Assembly (NCBI GenBank): GCA_016193285.1
Contig: JACPSL010000025.1
Location: forward strand, 1-58,522
DNA from: Candidatus Melainabacteria bacterium
GTDB lineage: Bacteria > Cyanobacteriota > Vampirovibrionia > 2-02-FULL-35-15
DNA length: 58,522 bases
Reading direction: 5' to 3'
Shown: piece by piece, positions 1 through 9,442 of the stretch
Position numbering within the stretch: the first letter of the stretch is position 1
Layout of the letters: the number at the start of each line of letters is the position of its first letter
Notes under the pieces: model-generated
What the model saw: the letters and a program-made list of their open reading frames with translations, nothing else
What the model was told of the DNA's origin: nothing
The model's database searches: none
Made by a program: the position numbers and the translations under genes

Positions 1-118
1 CATTTCTAAAGTTTGAAATTAACAGGCTTAAAAGAGGGATTTCCTTTAACGAGCAGAAACTTCTACCAGTACGTAATGAGATTAGGCTGTCAACCTGGCG
101 TCCTGCCTTCACTTGGGT

Positions 119-292
119 TTAATTTAAACCGTAAGTCCTATATCCAAGATTTTCTTTTAATTTTTTGCTGCTCGTTGGAAAAGGATTGTATTTTAGCTCT
201 TCAATTGCTTTTACTAGCCTTAATAAAAGTCTTTTATCATTTAACTTTTTTAGAAACTTTTGGGGATTTTCTAAAAGATTTAGCTGGTACAT
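119..292 (-). pseudogene. RelE/ParE-like toxin, C-terminally truncated
   Basis: This 57-codon frame starts at an ATG inside the 3' end of the antitoxin gene, in a different frame. It begins MYQLNLLENPQKFLKKL and continues through an IEELKYNPFPTSSKKLK segment to GYR. This matches the usual RelE/ParE order: an N-terminal strand, two helices, a 'NP.P..SKKLK' segment and then GYR. RelE proteins normally have about 85-90 residues, and the strands after GYR that carry the catalytic or ribosome-contacting residues are missing. The frame runs four more residues and stops. Neither other minus-strand frame down to position 1 restores a RelE ending. The sequence past the break is unrecognised, so a rearrangement or insertion probably removed the 3' end. 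It is likely an inactive toxin beside a retained antitoxin. Confidence 0.6.
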
Positions 293-542
293 TTTCAAAT
301 ATTTCTTTCTTTACATCTTCCCAATTATATCTAATACCGGTATCTTTCTTTAAAAGCTTTTTCATTAATTCAGACTCTTTTTGTAATTCCCATTCTTCAA
401 ACTTTTCATACTCGGAATAAGGTATTATTGCAGCTTGAGGCTTATTATATTTTTCAATAATTACACTATGGTTAGTCATCTTGATCTCTTCTATAATATC
501 AGCCAGCTTTTCTCGTACTTCTGACATGTTAAGTTCTTTCAT
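237..542 (-). CDS. Phd/YefM-type antitoxin of a toxin-antitoxin pair
   Basis: This 101-aa protein has the Phd/YefM layout. The N-terminus (MSEVREKLADIIEEI, then 'SVIIEKYNKPQAAIIPYSEYEKFEEW') forms the DNA-binding dimer fold, and a charged, probably disordered C-terminal tail would bind the toxin. The family neutralises RelE/Txe or Doc toxins and represses its own operon. The toxin frame overlaps the last 56 bases of this gene, the usual translationally coupled order, but that toxin is truncated. A purine-rich GATGGAGA lies just upstream of the ATG, and an inverted repeat suited to autoregulation sits about 30 bases further upstream. The antitoxin itself appears intact. Confidence 0.82.
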   Translation of the reverse strand: MKELNMSEVREKLADIIEEIKMTNHSVIIEKYNKPQAAIIPYSEYEKFEEWELQKESELMKKLLKKDTGIRYNWEDVKKEIFENVPAKSFRKSPKVSKKVK

Positions 543-562
543 TGCTTTTTCTCCATCATCTT

Positions 563-586
563 ACAACTATATAAAGTTGTACAACT
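563..586 (-). promoter_or_regulatory. Probable antitoxin operator (inverted repeats)
   Basis: Three ACAACT/AGTTGT half-sites lie just upstream of the antitoxin ATG: 563-568, 575-580 and 581-586. The last two form the perfect 12-bp palindrome AGTTGTACAACT. Phd/YefM antitoxins usually repress their own promoter through such palindromes. The operator role is inferred from position and symmetry. Confidence 0.55.
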
Positions 587-605
587 CTTAATAGATTATA
601 CCCAA

Positions 606-1586
606 TTATATTAATAAAGAGTTAAGGTAACACACTACCTTTCCTACAACTTTCTCACCATGATTTTTAATCTCACCTCTATAAATCTCTTCAAGTATAG
701 AGTCTTTAATTTCTTGTTTTTTAAGCCATCCGAGTTTTATAAGTAAGTTTAATACAACTAAGGAACGAATTTTGGAATTTCCATCTGTAATCTTTACTAC
801 TAGCGAGTTCCCTTCATAAGCAACAATTATTATTCCTTCAGCACCTACTTTTGAAATAAGTTTTCTGTTTGAGGCTTTTATAATTTCTGAATCAATTTGA
901 TCTTTACCACCCATAAGATATGGATAGGATTTCATTGAAGTAATTATTTTAAAGTATTTTTTATCAAGCGTAAAATTAGAAAATATCTTAGCAATATTGA
1001 TTATTGGTAGTGCAAATGTTGGAAGTCCACATCCATCTGTTGCTATATGAATATTCTTAGTCTCTGCTAATGCTTCAATATTTTTTAAAATTATTTTTTG
1101 AAGCGGATGATTTGGGCTTAAGTAAGTGTTAAAATCCCATTTCTTTTTTTTGCAAACTGATAACATTCCAAGATGTTTCCCTGAACAATTATTGTGTAAA
1201 GGACTTGGTTCTTTTTTACTTTGTAGTAATCTCTTTCTTTCATCTTCATCAAAAGGCAGATGTAAACCACATTTTAAGTTTTGAATAGTTAAATTGTTTT
1301 TCTTTAAGAAATTAGTTAATAATTCAATATGTTTTTTTGAGCCTGAATGTGAGCCAGATATAATTGCAAGTTCTTTTTCTGTAATATCTGGATTATTGTC
1401 AATTGTAGATATAGCTTGTATTGGTTTTGCACATGATCTTAAGAACGTTTGGTCAGTTATCTTACCTGATTTAAAAATTATCTTTTTATTTTTATCTAAG
1501 ACACAAATCCATCCATAGTGTAAATTTTCAGTTAACTCCCCTCTTTTAGATATTGCAAGAAGTGCTGGCTTTAGTAAATCACTCAT
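606..1586 (-). CDS. L-asparaginase II family protein
   Basis: This 326-aa protein matches the Asparaginase_II family (PF06089 type), which is unrelated in sequence to the classical AnsA/AnsB enzymes. Recognisable blocks in order are the N-terminal 'RGELTENLHYG', 'LRSCAKPIQA', 'SGSHSG', 'HNNCSGKHLGML', 'DGCGLPTFALP', and 'KVGAEGIIIV' near residue 245. The family is expected to hydrolyse L-asparagine to aspartate and ammonia in the cytosol. The length is normal. The ATG at 1586 leaves only 53 bases to the divergent gene at 1640, so the two promoters must lie back to back and leaders must be very short. The specific substrate is inferred from the family. Confidence 0.85.
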   Translation of the reverse strand: MSDLLKPALLAISKRGELTENLHYGWICVLDKNKKIIFKSGKITDQTFLRSCAKPIQAISTIDNNPDITEKELAIISGSHSGSKKHIELLTNFLKKNNLTIQNLKCGLHLPFDEDERKRLLQSKKEPSPLHNNCSGKHLGMLSVCKKKKWDFNTYLSPNHPLQKIILKNIEALAETKNIHIATDGCGLPTFALPIINIAKIFSNFTLDKKYFKIITSMKSYPYLMGGKDQIDSEIIKASNRKLISKVGAEGIIIVAYEGNSLVVKITDGNSKIRSLVVLNLLIKLGWLKKQEIKDSILEEIYRGEIKNHGEKVVGKVVCYLNSLLI

Positions 1587-1612
1587 TGTGTTATAAATTT
1601 ACAGTATATGAG

Positions 1613-1618
1613 TATAAT
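1613..1618 (+). promoter_or_regulatory. Candidate -10 box for the exported NTF2-like gene
   Basis: A perfect TATAAT lies 21 bases upstream of the ATG at 1640, inside the 53-base gap between two divergent genes. The AT-rich sequence TTATAA 16 bases further upstream is a weak -35 candidate. Assigned from sequence and position only. Confidence 0.4.
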
Positions 1619-1639
1619 AAGAAAGCAGTGGCACATAGA

Positions 1640-2662
1640 ATGAAAAACAAGTTATTAGTAATCATCTTGATAAGTTTTTTAATTTCACTAAAAGCTTTTT
1701 CATTTGATCTTCAAAGTGGTGCTTTCTCAATTAATGCTGAAACAAAAGATATTAATTCAATTAGTGAAGTAGAAAAAATAAATGAGCTTTTAGACAACCT
1801 GGAAAATAAATGGAACGAGCATAATATTGAAAAAGTTTTAAAGTGTTATTCTTACGATTTTATAAATGGGGATGGATTAGGCTTGGAATCAGTAAAAAAC
1901 CTTACCAAAGAACTTTGGGAAGCATATCCTGATATTAAAAGTAAGTCACAAGAAAGAACAGTTAGAATTTATGGTGAGTATGCAACAGTTGATAGCACTG
2001 ATTTATACCAAGGGACATCAAGCATGACAAGACAGGAGGTAGATTCAAAAGGTATATTAAAAGCAGTTTCAGTAGGTGAACTTTTTTTAAAGAAATTTGG
2101 TCCCACATGGAAAATAACAAGCGATAAAACAGTTTTTGAAAAAGTCAGCATAGGATATGGAATTGGAAGTGAACTAATTGATGAGAATAAAATTATGCTG
2201 TCAACTCCTGAACAAGTAGCTAGTGGACAGCAATATACAGCAAGACTTGACTTTGATCTTCCAAACGACATAAAGCCAGTAGCAGCTATTAGTAAAGAAA
2301 TTCTTGTTTACCCACAAGTTTCAGCAGAAGATAAGTTTAGACTAGTAACTGAGCCTAAATTAGAAAAGTTCTTATCAGCAAACAGAAGAAGTAAAAATGA
2401 ATTAATAACAGCTACAGTTGGGCTTACTGGCGGAGAGTTAAAACCAAAGCTATTAGGTTTAGTGTTTTTAACAAGGAGAGTTAATGTAATACCTGTATCA
2501 GACAATACAACAGATGAAATAAGTATAATTAAAACTCCAGCAAGTTCATCACTCACTAAGTCAGTAGACTTGTTAGATATTTATCCAACGGAGATAAATG
2601 ATAAAAAACAAGATAAAACAAAAGATAACGAAGACAACGAAGACAACGAAGATAAAAATTAA
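1640..2662 (+). CDS. Exported NTF2/SnoaL-like domain protein
   Basis: The 340-aa product starts with a clear signal peptide (MKNKLLVIILISFLISLKAFS). A region of about 120 residues follows ('NELLDNLENKWNEHNIEKVLKCYSYDF' through 'KKFGPTWKIT') with the helix and beta pattern of NTF2/SnoaL-like domains, which often bind small ligands. The second half is beta-rich, without a family I recognise. The C-terminus is acidic and ends in three DNE repeats encoded by a 9-bp tandem repeat. I chose 1640 rather than the frame's first ATG at 1553 because only 1640 gives a signal peptide. The last 65 bases overlap the start of tilS in another frame. Function unknown. Confidence 0.6.
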   Translation: MKNKLLVIILISFLISLKAFSFDLQSGAFSINAETKDINSISEVEKINELLDNLENKWNEHNIEKVLKCYSYDFINGDGLGLESVKNLTKELWEAYPDIKSKSQERTVRIYGEYATVDSTDLYQGTSSMTRQEVDSKGILKAVSVGELFLKKFGPTWKITSDKTVFEKVSIGYGIGSELIDENKIMLSTPEQVASGQQYTARLDFDLPNDIKPVAAISKEILVYPQVSAEDKFRLVTEPKLEKFLSANRRSKNELITATVGLTGGELKPKLLGLVFLTRRVNVIPVSDNTTDEISIIKTPASSSLTKSVDLLDIYPTEINDKKQDKTKDNEDNEDNEDKN

Positions 2663-3587
2663 TTCTTTAAAAAATAAAAACGGAGATAAAATTGGTTTAG
2701 CTGTTTCTGGTGGAATTGATTCCATGGTCTTATTAGATATTTTTAATAAGTTAAACGAAGATAAAGATAATTTTAATTTTCGTATTTATGTTTTGCACTA
2801 TAACCATAAATGGAGAAAGGATTCAAACTTGGACTTTAAACTAATTAAAAATTATTGTAGTAAGAAAAACATCAAACTTATATATAAAGAATCAAGTGGG
2901 AAAATAAAAAAAGATGAAGAAACTGCAAGAGAGCAAAGATATTCATTTTTTACTCAGCAAGCAAAAAAATATAAATTAAAATACATTTGTACTGCTCATC
3001 ATAAAGGCGATAAACTCGAAACAATTTTATTTAGACTAGCTAGAGGAACTGGTCCTAATGGGCTTTCCCCAATTAAAGGGTTTAGAGAACTTTCAGGCAA
3101 AGTAAAAATATTCAGACCACTTTTAAATGTATGGAAAAAAGATATTTTAAAGTATGCAATTAAAAACAAAGTTCCTTACAGGGAAGATAAAACAAACCTT
3201 GATGTAATTTATAAAAGGAATTTAGTCCGTAGAAAAATATTGCCTTTATTAAGAAAAATTAATCCAGAAGCAGAAAATAATATTTTAGCTTTTAGTGATT
3301 TAGTTTATTCTCAAAATACAACATTAAACAATTATTTTTCTTGGTTGTTAAAAAAAATACAAATTGATTCACCATTGTCATTAAACAGGAAAAAATTTCT
3401 TAAGCTTGATTACCACACTCAAACAGCTTTTATATACTGGTTTTTTACAATCAATGGCATTAAAGGAGCTGTAAGTAAAATAAACATTATTAGAGATGCA
3501 ATTCTAAATCAAAAGAAAATAGATTTAAGTAAAAAATATATTATGAATGTGACAGCAAATAAGATTATGTTTGATATAAAGAAATAA
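2598..3587 (+). CDS. tilS: tRNA(Ile)-lysidine synthetase TilS
   Basis: TilS converts C34 of the AUA-reading isoleucine tRNA to lysidine using ATP and lysine. The 329-aa protein has the PP-loop ATPase signature SGGIDS at residues 37-42, the 'HYNHKWR' block, and 'TAHHKGDKLETILFRLARGTG' around residues 130-150, all typical of the N-type ATP pyrophosphatase core. It is the short TilS form, with a reduced C-terminal part. The basic N-terminal extension (KITKTTKTTKIKI) is encoded by the same 9-bp repeat that encodes DNE repeats in the overlapping upstream gene. A later start near the PP-loop is therefore possible, but no other good ATG is seen. Confidence 0.88.
   Translation: MIKNKIKQKITKTTKTTKIKINSLKNKNGDKIGLAVSGGIDSMVLLDIFNKLNEDKDNFNFRIYVLHYNHKWRKDSNLDFKLIKNYCSKKNIKLIYKESSGKIKKDEETAREQRYSFFTQQAKKYKLKYICTAHHKGDKLETILFRLARGTGPNGLSPIKGFRELSGKVKIFRPLLNVWKKDILKYAIKNKVPYREDKTNLDVIYKRNLVRRKILPLLRKINPEAENNILAFSDLVYSQNTTLNNYFSWLLKKIQIDSPLSLNRKKFLKLDYHTQTAFIYWFFTINGIKGAVSKINIIRDAILNQKKIDLSKKYIMNVTANKIMFDIKK
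2627..2653 (+). repeat. 9-bp tandem repeat (AACGAAGAC x3) in a gene overlap
   Basis: Three consecutive copies of AACGAAGAY are read in two frames: as DNE repeats at the end of the exported protein and as KTT/KIK at the start of TilS. Related GAYAACGAA units occur in sbcD (38564-38586) and in the large surface protein (43696-43724). Confidence 0.8.
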
Positions 3588-3605
3588 GAGTTATAACATG
3601 AAAAC

Positions 3606-4136
3606 ATGAAAAATAATTTAAAAATCTTATACTCAAAGTCACAAATCCAAAAAATGGTTAAATCTATGGCAAGAAAAATTGATCGTGATTGTCTGAAAAG
3701 CAAGATTAAATCACTTGTTGTAATTTCTGTTTTAAAAGGAGCATTTATTTTTACAGCAGATCTTATAAGAGAAATTAAACTTCCTGTTCAGCTTGAGTTT
3801 GTAAGAATATCCAGCTATGGTTCAAAAAAAGTGTCAAGTGGAAAAGTAGAAGCACCACTTTTGCTTTTACCAAATTTAAATGGCAAAGATATTTTGATTG
3901 TTGAAGATATTGTTGATAGTGGAAGAACAATTCACTTTTTAAAAGACTACTTAAAAGATCAATTTAAACCAAAGAGTGTAAAAGTAGCATGTTTATTAAA
4001 TAAACAGTCCAGGAGGGAAGTAAATATAAAAGCAGATTATATTGGATTTGAGGTAGGTGATCATTTTCTAGTAGGATATGGTTTAGATAGCGGAGAAGAT
4101 TTTAGGCACTTACCTGTTTTAGCAATATGTGATTAA
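3606..4136 (+). CDS. hpt: Hypoxanthine phosphoribosyltransferase
   Basis: This 176-aa purine salvage enzyme transfers phosphoribose from PRPP to hypoxanthine (and usually guanine). The PRPP-binding motif VEDIVDSGRT is at residues 99-108, 'SVLKGAFIF' near residue 41 forms the PPi loop region, and 'YIGFEVGDHFLVGYGLDSGEDFRHLP' near the C-terminus is the base-binding segment. The length is typical. It sits between tilS and ftsH, the same tilS-hpt-ftsH order known from many Gram-positive bacteria and some other phyla, which suggests one transcript. Confidence 0.93.
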   Translation: MKNNLKILYSKSQIQKMVKSMARKIDRDCLKSKIKSLVVISVLKGAFIFTADLIREIKLPVQLEFVRISSYGSKKVSSGKVEAPLLLLPNLNGKDILIVEDIVDSGRTIHFLKDYLKDQFKPKSVKVACLLNKQSRREVNIKADYIGFEVGDHFLVGYGLDSGEDFRHLPVLAICD

Positions 4137-4167
4137 AACAAAACACTGGCTTTCTGCTAATATTAAT

Positions 4168-6102
4168 ATGAAAAAAATGAAAAAGTTTACAAACACATTA
4201 CCTTTTGTAATTTTATTTTTACTAATTACTTTGTTTGTTATCACAGTAATAGCTAAAAAGGAAAAAGGCAATGTGCTTACCTACAGTGAGTTTTTAAAGA
4301 TTACTTTGCTTGAAGAAGGACCTTCTCCTGTAAAAAAAGTCATATTTACCAATGAAGCTGACAATATTGTTGTGGTTTTTCCTGACAATTCAGAAAAAAT
4401 AGTTAGAGTACCAAACTCTGATGGCAAGTCTCTTAAAGAGTTAGCAGATAGTTTAGCCAGGAAACTAATTGAAGTAGAAGTTCATCCGCCAAGTGGTGGA
4501 GGTTTTTGGCTTAGTTTTCTTACATCAATCTTAGTACCTGCTTTGTTTTTAATAATGTTAGTTTTCATGATAAGGAGTGCTCAAAGTGGTGGTACACAAG
4601 CAATGAGTTTTGGAAAAAGCCGTGCAAAACTTCAACACGACAGTAAAGTTAAAATTACTTTTGCAGATGTGGCTGGTATTGATGAATCAAAACAAGAATT
4701 ACAAGAAGTTGTAGATTTTTTAAAAAATAGTGAAAAGTATCAAGCAATAGGAGCAAGAATTCCTAAAGGCGTGTTATTAGTTGGAGCTCCAGGAACTGGT
4801 AAAACTCTTTTAGCAAAAGCAGTTGCTGGTGAAGCTGCTGTTCCATTTTTTAGCATAAGTGGTTCTGATTTTGTTGAAATGTTTGTTGGTGTAGGAGCTT
4901 CAAGAGTAAGAGATTTATTTGATCAAGCAAAAAAAAATGCACCTTGTATTGTGTTTGTAGATGAAATTGATGCTGTTGGTCGCCAACGTGGTGCAGGTCT
5001 TGGTGGTGGTCATGATGAAAGAGAACAAACCTTAAATCAGCTTTTGGTAGAGATGGATGGTTTTGAGTCCACCACAGGAATAATAGTCTTAGCTGCTACT
5101 AATCGTCCTGATATTTTAGATAGTGCTTTGCTTCGACCAGGAAGATTTGACCGCCAGATAGTAATAGACAGGCCTGATATTGCTGGCAGAGAAGCTATTT
5201 TAAAAGTACATGCAAAAGGGAAACCTTTAGCTCAAGGTGTAGATCTAAAAGTTTTAGCAAGAAGAACACCTGGTTTTACAGGAGCAGATCTTTCAAATAT
5301 GTTAAATGAAGGCGCACTACTTGCTGCAAGAAAAAACAAACGTGAAATTTTTATGGATGACTTGGAACAAGCAATTGATAAAGTTCTTGCTGGTCCTGAA
5401 AAGAGAAGCAGGATTATTACTCCTAAAGATAAGGAAGTTACTGCATATCATGAAGTTGGACATTCATTAGTTGCTTACAATGAAAAACATTCAGATCCTC
5501 TTCATAAAGTTACAATTATTCCACGTGGCATGGCACTTGGAATTACAATGACTCTTCCAGAGGAAGATCATTTAAATCTAACAAAATCCCAACTCCTTGC
5601 AAGAATTAAAGTTTTATTAGGTGGTAGAGTTGCAGAAGAAATTGTATTTGGTGATATTACTACTGGGGCACAAAATGATTTACAAAAAGCAACTGAACTT
5701 TTAAGAAAAATGGTTACTCAATTTGGAATGAGTGAAAAATTAGGACCAATGACTTTTGGTCAAACTAATGAGCATATATTTTTAGGCCGTGATTTTGGAC
5801 ATATGAGAGATTATAGCGAAGATGTTGCTATTCAAATTGATTCAGAAATGAAGCGAATAGTAAATCAGTTATATGACGACTGTAAAAGACTATTGCTTGA
5901 AAGAAGAAAACATATGGATGCACTTGTCCAGATTCTTTTAGATAAAGAAACAATTGAAAAAGAAGAATTTGCTGAAATCATTAAACAAGTTAATAATGGA
6001 ACTTTTATTTTCCAAGAAAGAAAACCAAACGGAAACAATAAGATAAAACCAGAGGAAGCAAGTACTTTAACCCTATCGCCAGTCACCAATCAAATTAAAT
6101 AA
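4168..6102 (+). CDS. ftsH: ATP-dependent zinc metalloprotease FtsH
   Basis: FtsH is a hexameric inner-membrane AAA+ protease that degrades misfolded membrane proteins and some regulators. The 644-aa product has a first membrane helix at about residues 9-30 and a short external domain. A second helix follows near residue 120. The AAA module has Walker A GAPGTGKT (about 205), Walker B 'IVFVDEID' and the second region of homology '[20 protein letters not shown]'. The zinc motif HEVGH is at about 428. I placed the start at the ATG at 4168 rather than the GTG at 4129, since 4168 gives a compact KKMKK-then-hydrophobic N-terminus. Its last 30 bases overlap the end of the convergent CHAT gene. Confidence 0.96.
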   Translation: MKKMKKFTNTLPFVILFLLITLFVITVIAKKEKGNVLTYSEFLKITLLEEGPSPVKKVIFTNEADNIVVVFPDNSEKIVRVPNSDGKSLKELADSLARKLIEVEVHPPSGGGFWLSFLTSILVPALFLIMLVFMIRSAQSGGTQAMSFGKSRAKLQHDSKVKITFADVAGIDESKQELQEVVDFLKNSEKYQAIGARIPKGVLLVGAPGTGKTLLAKAVAGEAAVPFFSISGSDFVEMFVGVGASRVRDLFDQAKKNAPCIVFVDEIDAVGRQRGAGLGGGHDEREQTLNQLLVEMDGFESTTGIIVLAATNRPDILDSALLRPGRFDRQIVIDRPDIAGREAILKVHAKGKPLAQGVDLKVLARRTPGFTGADLSNMLNEGALLAARKNKREIFMDDLEQAIDKVLAGPEKRSRIITPKDKEVTAYHEVGHSLVAYNEKHSDPLHKVTIIPRGMALGITMTLPEEDHLNLTKSQLLARIKVLLGGRVAEEIVFGDITTGAQNDLQKATELLRKMVTQFGMSEKLGPMTFGQTNEHIFLGRDFGHMRDYSEDVAIQIDSEMKRIVNQLYDDCKRLLLERRKHMDALVQILLDKETIEKEEFAEIIKQVNNGTFIFQERKPNGNNKIKPEEASTLTLSPVTNQIK

Positions 6103-8790
6103 CCCCCAGAATAACGGGTGGCTGTATTTGGGATTTTCTTTAACTTTTAATTCTGCTCTTCTTAAAGATTCTGCCTTATCAAGACCTGCTCTTATATTTT
6201 CATAAAAGTTCTGCATAATGATTTTAGTAGCTTCATCATGAGCTTTCCATAAACTTGCAAGTATTGTGTTTGCACCAGCTACTCTAAATGCCGTTGCTAA
6301 GCTGCCAACAACATCATCAGGTTCATTTGATAAGCTGCCTAATTTCCCTGTGTCACAACCACTTAAAACTACAAGTTTACTGTTGTTTAAGTTTAAATCA
6401 TAAATATCTTTTAAGTATAGTTTTTCCTGGAGCATTTGTTTTCCACTTGGTTTTTTACCTGATACTAAATAACTTGAACTAATATCTGAACTGTCCAAGT
6501 AACCATGAGTAGCAAGATGAAGAATATCTGCTTTTTTTGCTAATTGGTTTACAAGAGAAACATTAAATGGCTTTTGCACTAAAGTAGTTGTTGATTTGTT
6601 GAATAATTTAGTAATGATTTCTGCTTCTTTATTTGCTCCGCTTAAAGTTCCGTCAGGGTTTGCAAATACAGTAATTGCAGCCATATTTGAAAGTTTTGAT
6701 ATATGATCATTGTTTAATGCAATTACACTGTCTAAATAAACAATAGATTTATTAGAAATTAAGAAATTTAAATCACCATTTGACTTTAAGCTAGCTAATG
6801 ATTGGAAAGGTAAATATCTAAGCCAACCATTTGCAATAATTGCAACAACTTTTTTGTTTATAATATCTTTTTCAATTGGTTCTACCAATGCATTATACAA
6901 AAACACTGTTTTTTCTTTTAACGGACGAATGTCATTTTTATAAATGTTTGATTTGTCATTTTTCCAGCTTATTATTGGTGTTGTCCTGCCTGTAAGTTTT
7001 ATTTTTTCAATTTCTTGTTCAAGGAGTTGTCTGTATGCTTGAACTTCCCTATTTAAAATATCCTTAGAAATGTTTTTGTTTATTCTTGTTTTTAAATTAT
7101 TATTGTCTACTACAAAAATAATTAATCCTTCTTCAGTAGGAACATATTGTAAGATTACAGAATTACTAGGAATATTTGGCTGGACTGTTGCCAGATCAAA
7201 AGGTTTTTGTGTTAATAAGTTTTTTAATTGTGGTTTGTATTGTAATAAATTGTTTAAAAGAGTAAAAGTCTGGGACCTTGATTCAGCATTTGCATTTGCA
7301 AGGAGCCCCTCATATTTTGCAAGTTTCCTTAAGTCAGGTTTATTTTTTTGCTTTTCAATAGAAAGCATTTTTTCTAGTTCATCTACTTTAGCTCTTAAGG
7401 ATTCAGCCTTTTTAATTGTTTCAGAAAATTCTTGACTACTCTTTGCATCATCTAAGGCAATCATAATTAAATCTACTTGGTTTTTTATTTGTTTATTTTC
7501 TTCAATAGTAGAAATTAATTTGACAGGATTTTCATCAAGAGTAACTACCGGGGTTTCAATTGTTGAATTACTAAAAAGATATTGATTAATATTTGTTACA
7601 TTTTGAATTATATTTTTGTCTTCGGTTAGTTCAGTGTTTTGTAATGTAGGATTTTTTTGTGGGTTAGCAGTAATAGAAATTGATTCAGTCATATGTTGAC
7701 TTGCTTGATTACCTTCAGTAACTATTGAGCTTATTGTTGAAGCAGTAATATTAGCTGCAACAGTATTAAGGTCTATTCCTGTTATTGTGTGTTCTTTAAT
7801 ATCGTTATAAAGCAAGTCTAAATCAATGGTTTTAATATTACTTGATTTACCATCAAAATTAGATACAGCAAAACTAATTAATCCAGAATTACTTAAATCA
7901 AAATTATCTGGCAGATTTACTATGATTTCATTTTTATCAGAAGAAATAATTTCTACTTGTCTTGCAATTACAGTCCCATCATCATTTTCTAGAATGGTAA
8001 CTTTGTTTTTACTTGGATCAGGATCAAACATTGAACCTTTTAAAATGATTTGTTTTTTGTTTGTTGGATTTGATTCAAGAGAATAAATTCTTGAAGCAAG
8101 AGGGTCAACATTAGACAAATCAATATCCTTTGAAATAAAGTCTACAGTTGTTGCTCCACCTATGTTAGCTACTTCTAGCTTGTAAGTAAAATCAGGATTA
8201 AAGCTTTGAGTAAAGGTAGTTGAAACTGTAAGTAACTTACCATCCTGTGAATCTTCATAAGAATTAATTATGAGATCATCGCTATTACTTGAAATCTTGG
8301 TTACATTTGTAAGTTCTGTACCTGTTATTCGTAATATAGCTTCTGAGTCCTGTGTAGGTATTTTATTTGTAGTTATTCTTTCAATACTTGGCTTAAGAGG
8401 TGATTCAACAATTACTGGGATAGAGTCTTTAGTGCTGTTGTCTACGCTGCTAATTATAAATAACTCTCTTTCACCCAAGGAAGCAATAATATCTACATCA
8501 AATGTAACTGTTATAGAAGAGCCATCGGATTCTTCTTTTACTATAAATGCAATTACATTATCCCCATCCACACCAATTGCATTTCTTAAACCTAAATTAT
8601 TTCCTCGTATTGTAACTGTAGAAACTTTCCCTTGATGTAAGTAAATAGGATTTCTATCTAAAATTACAGGTGAGTTGTTTGTATCAGAAGTTTGGCCAAA
8701 TGTTTGTAATTGAAATAAAAAAATAATAAAACAAGCTTGGCTTATTACTTTAAGAAAAAAATTGTTTTTATTAAAATTTACCAAAGACAA
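6073..8790 (-). CDS. Exported IPT/TIG-domain protein with C-terminal CHAT peptidase domain
   Basis: The 905-aa product starts with a hydrophobic signal-like segment ending near 'LQTFGQ'. Residues of about 40-330 form repeated beta-sandwich units with IPT/TIG character ('PIYLHQGKVSTVTIRGNNLG', 'EAILRITGTELTNVTKI'). A helical, coiled-coil-like stretch occupies about 420-520. The C-terminal 300 residues are a CHAT domain (caspase family) with the catalytic pair visible as 'LHLATHG' (His about 762) and 'LSGCDTG' (Cys about 812), and the typical 'SLWKAHDEAT' and '[14 protein letters not shown]' ending. CHAT proteins usually carry TPR repeats; none are visible here. It overlaps the upstream BamE-like gene by 20 bases and so is probably co-translated with it. 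An extracytoplasmic protease role is inferred. Confidence 0.82.
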   Translation of the reverse strand: MSLVNFNKNNFFLKVISQACFIIFLFQLQTFGQTSDTNNSPVILDRNPIYLHQGKVSTVTIRGNNLGLRNAIGVDGDNVIAFIVKEESDGSSITVTFDVDIIASLGERELFIISSVDNSTKDSIPVIVESPLKPSIERITTNKIPTQDSEAILRITGTELTNVTKISSNSDDLIINSYEDSQDGKLLTVSTTFTQSFNPDFTYKLEVANIGGATTVDFISKDIDLSNVDPLASRIYSLESNPTNKKQIILKGSMFDPDPSKNKVTILENDDGTVIARQVEIISSDKNEIIVNLPDNFDLSNSGLISFAVSNFDGKSSNIKTIDLDLLYNDIKEHTITGIDLNTVAANITASTISSIVTEGNQASQHMTESISITANPQKNPTLQNTELTEDKNIIQNVTNINQYLFSNSTIETPVVTLDENPVKLISTIEENKQIKNQVDLIMIALDDAKSSQEFSETIKKAESLRAKVDELEKMLSIEKQKNKPDLRKLAKYEGLLANANAESRSQTFTLLNNLLQYKPQLKNLLTQKPFDLATVQPNIPSNSVILQYVPTEEGLIIFVVDNNNLKTRINKNISKDILNREVQAYRQLLEQEIEKIKLTGRTTPIISWKNDKSNIYKNDIRPLKEKTVFLYNALVEPIEKDIINKKVVAIIANGWLRYLPFQSLASLKSNGDLNFLISNKSIVYLDSVIALNNDHISKLSNMAAITVFANPDGTLSGANKEAEIITKLFNKSTTTLVQKPFNVSLVNQLAKKADILHLATHGYLDSSDISSSYLVSGKKPSGKQMLQEKLYLKDIYDLNLNNSKLVVLSGCDTGKLGSLSNEPDDVVGSLATAFRVAGANTILASLWKAHDEATKIIMQNFYENIRAGLDKAESLRRAELKVKENPKYSHPLFWGLFNLIGDWR

Positions 8791-9439
8791 GAACTCCTTG
8801 TACTAAAAGATTTTTTTTAGTTTTGTCCTGTCCAATAAGAAAGCCAATACCAGATCTTGGGTAAAGGTAATATAATCCCAAATATTGTTTGTTGTCTGGA
8901 TCTTCAATAAAATCTTTCTCATCAACTGGCTCCCCATAAAGTGATAGTACTTTATCAATTGGATCACCTATGTTTACACCAATATTTTCTACAATACTCT
9001 TTGGATTAAATGAAGTGATCCCAATTACATGTTCAACTTTATCATCAAAAAAGACTTCCAAAGGTTCCAAGTAGGTCCCGTCTTCTAATTTTTTCCCATA
9101 AACCCATATTTTTCCTTTGTTTTTTATTTCTGTGGGATTGCTTAATCTTTGCTTGACTTCTCGAGGCGTGTTTCCAATCTTAATCTTTGCAAGACTTTCA
9201 AATGGTTTTTGAACTTTTTCCCTAACTTTAATTTCTTTATCCCAATTTTCAGGATCAACAACCCAACTACCTCTGAAATTACTATCTACAATGCTCAGTA
9301 AAAGATTCCTAGCATAGTTAACTACAGTAGTGCTTGTAGCAGCTTTGTAGCTTACATCTTGTGAAGCTGAAATAGCCGGACAAGCTACAAAAATTAAAAT
9401 AAAGAAAATCAAAAATAAAGTTTTAAAATATTTTTTCAT
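8771..9439 (-). CDS. Exported protein with two BamE/SmpA-like repeats
   Basis: The 222-aa product has a signal peptide (MKKYFKTLFLIFFILIFVACPAISA) with a cysteine that could be lipidated, although the lipobox is poor. Two similar segments follow: 'KIKIGNTPREVKQRLSNPTEIKNKGKIWVYG' near residue 85 and 'VNIGDPIDKVLSLYGEPVDEKDF' near residue 155. This is the G-x-T/D-...-V...LG-P pattern of the BamE/SmpA fold, which is a protein-protein contact module in the cell envelope. It lies between a response regulator gene (3-base gap upstream) and the CHAT gene (20-base overlap downstream). A role as partner or anchor for the CHAT protein is a guess from that context. Confidence 0.6.
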   Translation of the reverse strand: MKKYFKTLFLIFFILIFVACPAISASQDVSYKAATSTTVVNYARNLLLSIVDSNFRGSWVVDPENWDKEIKVREKVQKPFESLAKIKIGNTPREVKQRLSNPTEIKNKGKIWVYGKKLEDGTYLEPLEVFFDDKVEHVIGITSFNPKSIVENIGVNIGDPIDKVLSLYGEPVDEKDFIEDPDNKQYLGLYYLYPRSGIGFLIGQDKTKKNLLVQGVLVFGKF

Positions 9440-9442
9440 AAA

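Noticed and set aside
1-118. Possible IS200/IS605 end or RNA gene past the toxin breakpoint
   Set aside because: The block is less AT-rich than its surroundings, but I could not match it to a transposase end, tmRNA or RNase P RNA, so no feature is claimed.
13-420. A 135-codon plus-strand frame over the toxin-antitoxin locus
   Set aside because: It is antisense to the antitoxin and toxin frames, has no ribosome site and encodes low-complexity Phe/Leu-rich residues. The minus-strand genes explain the region.
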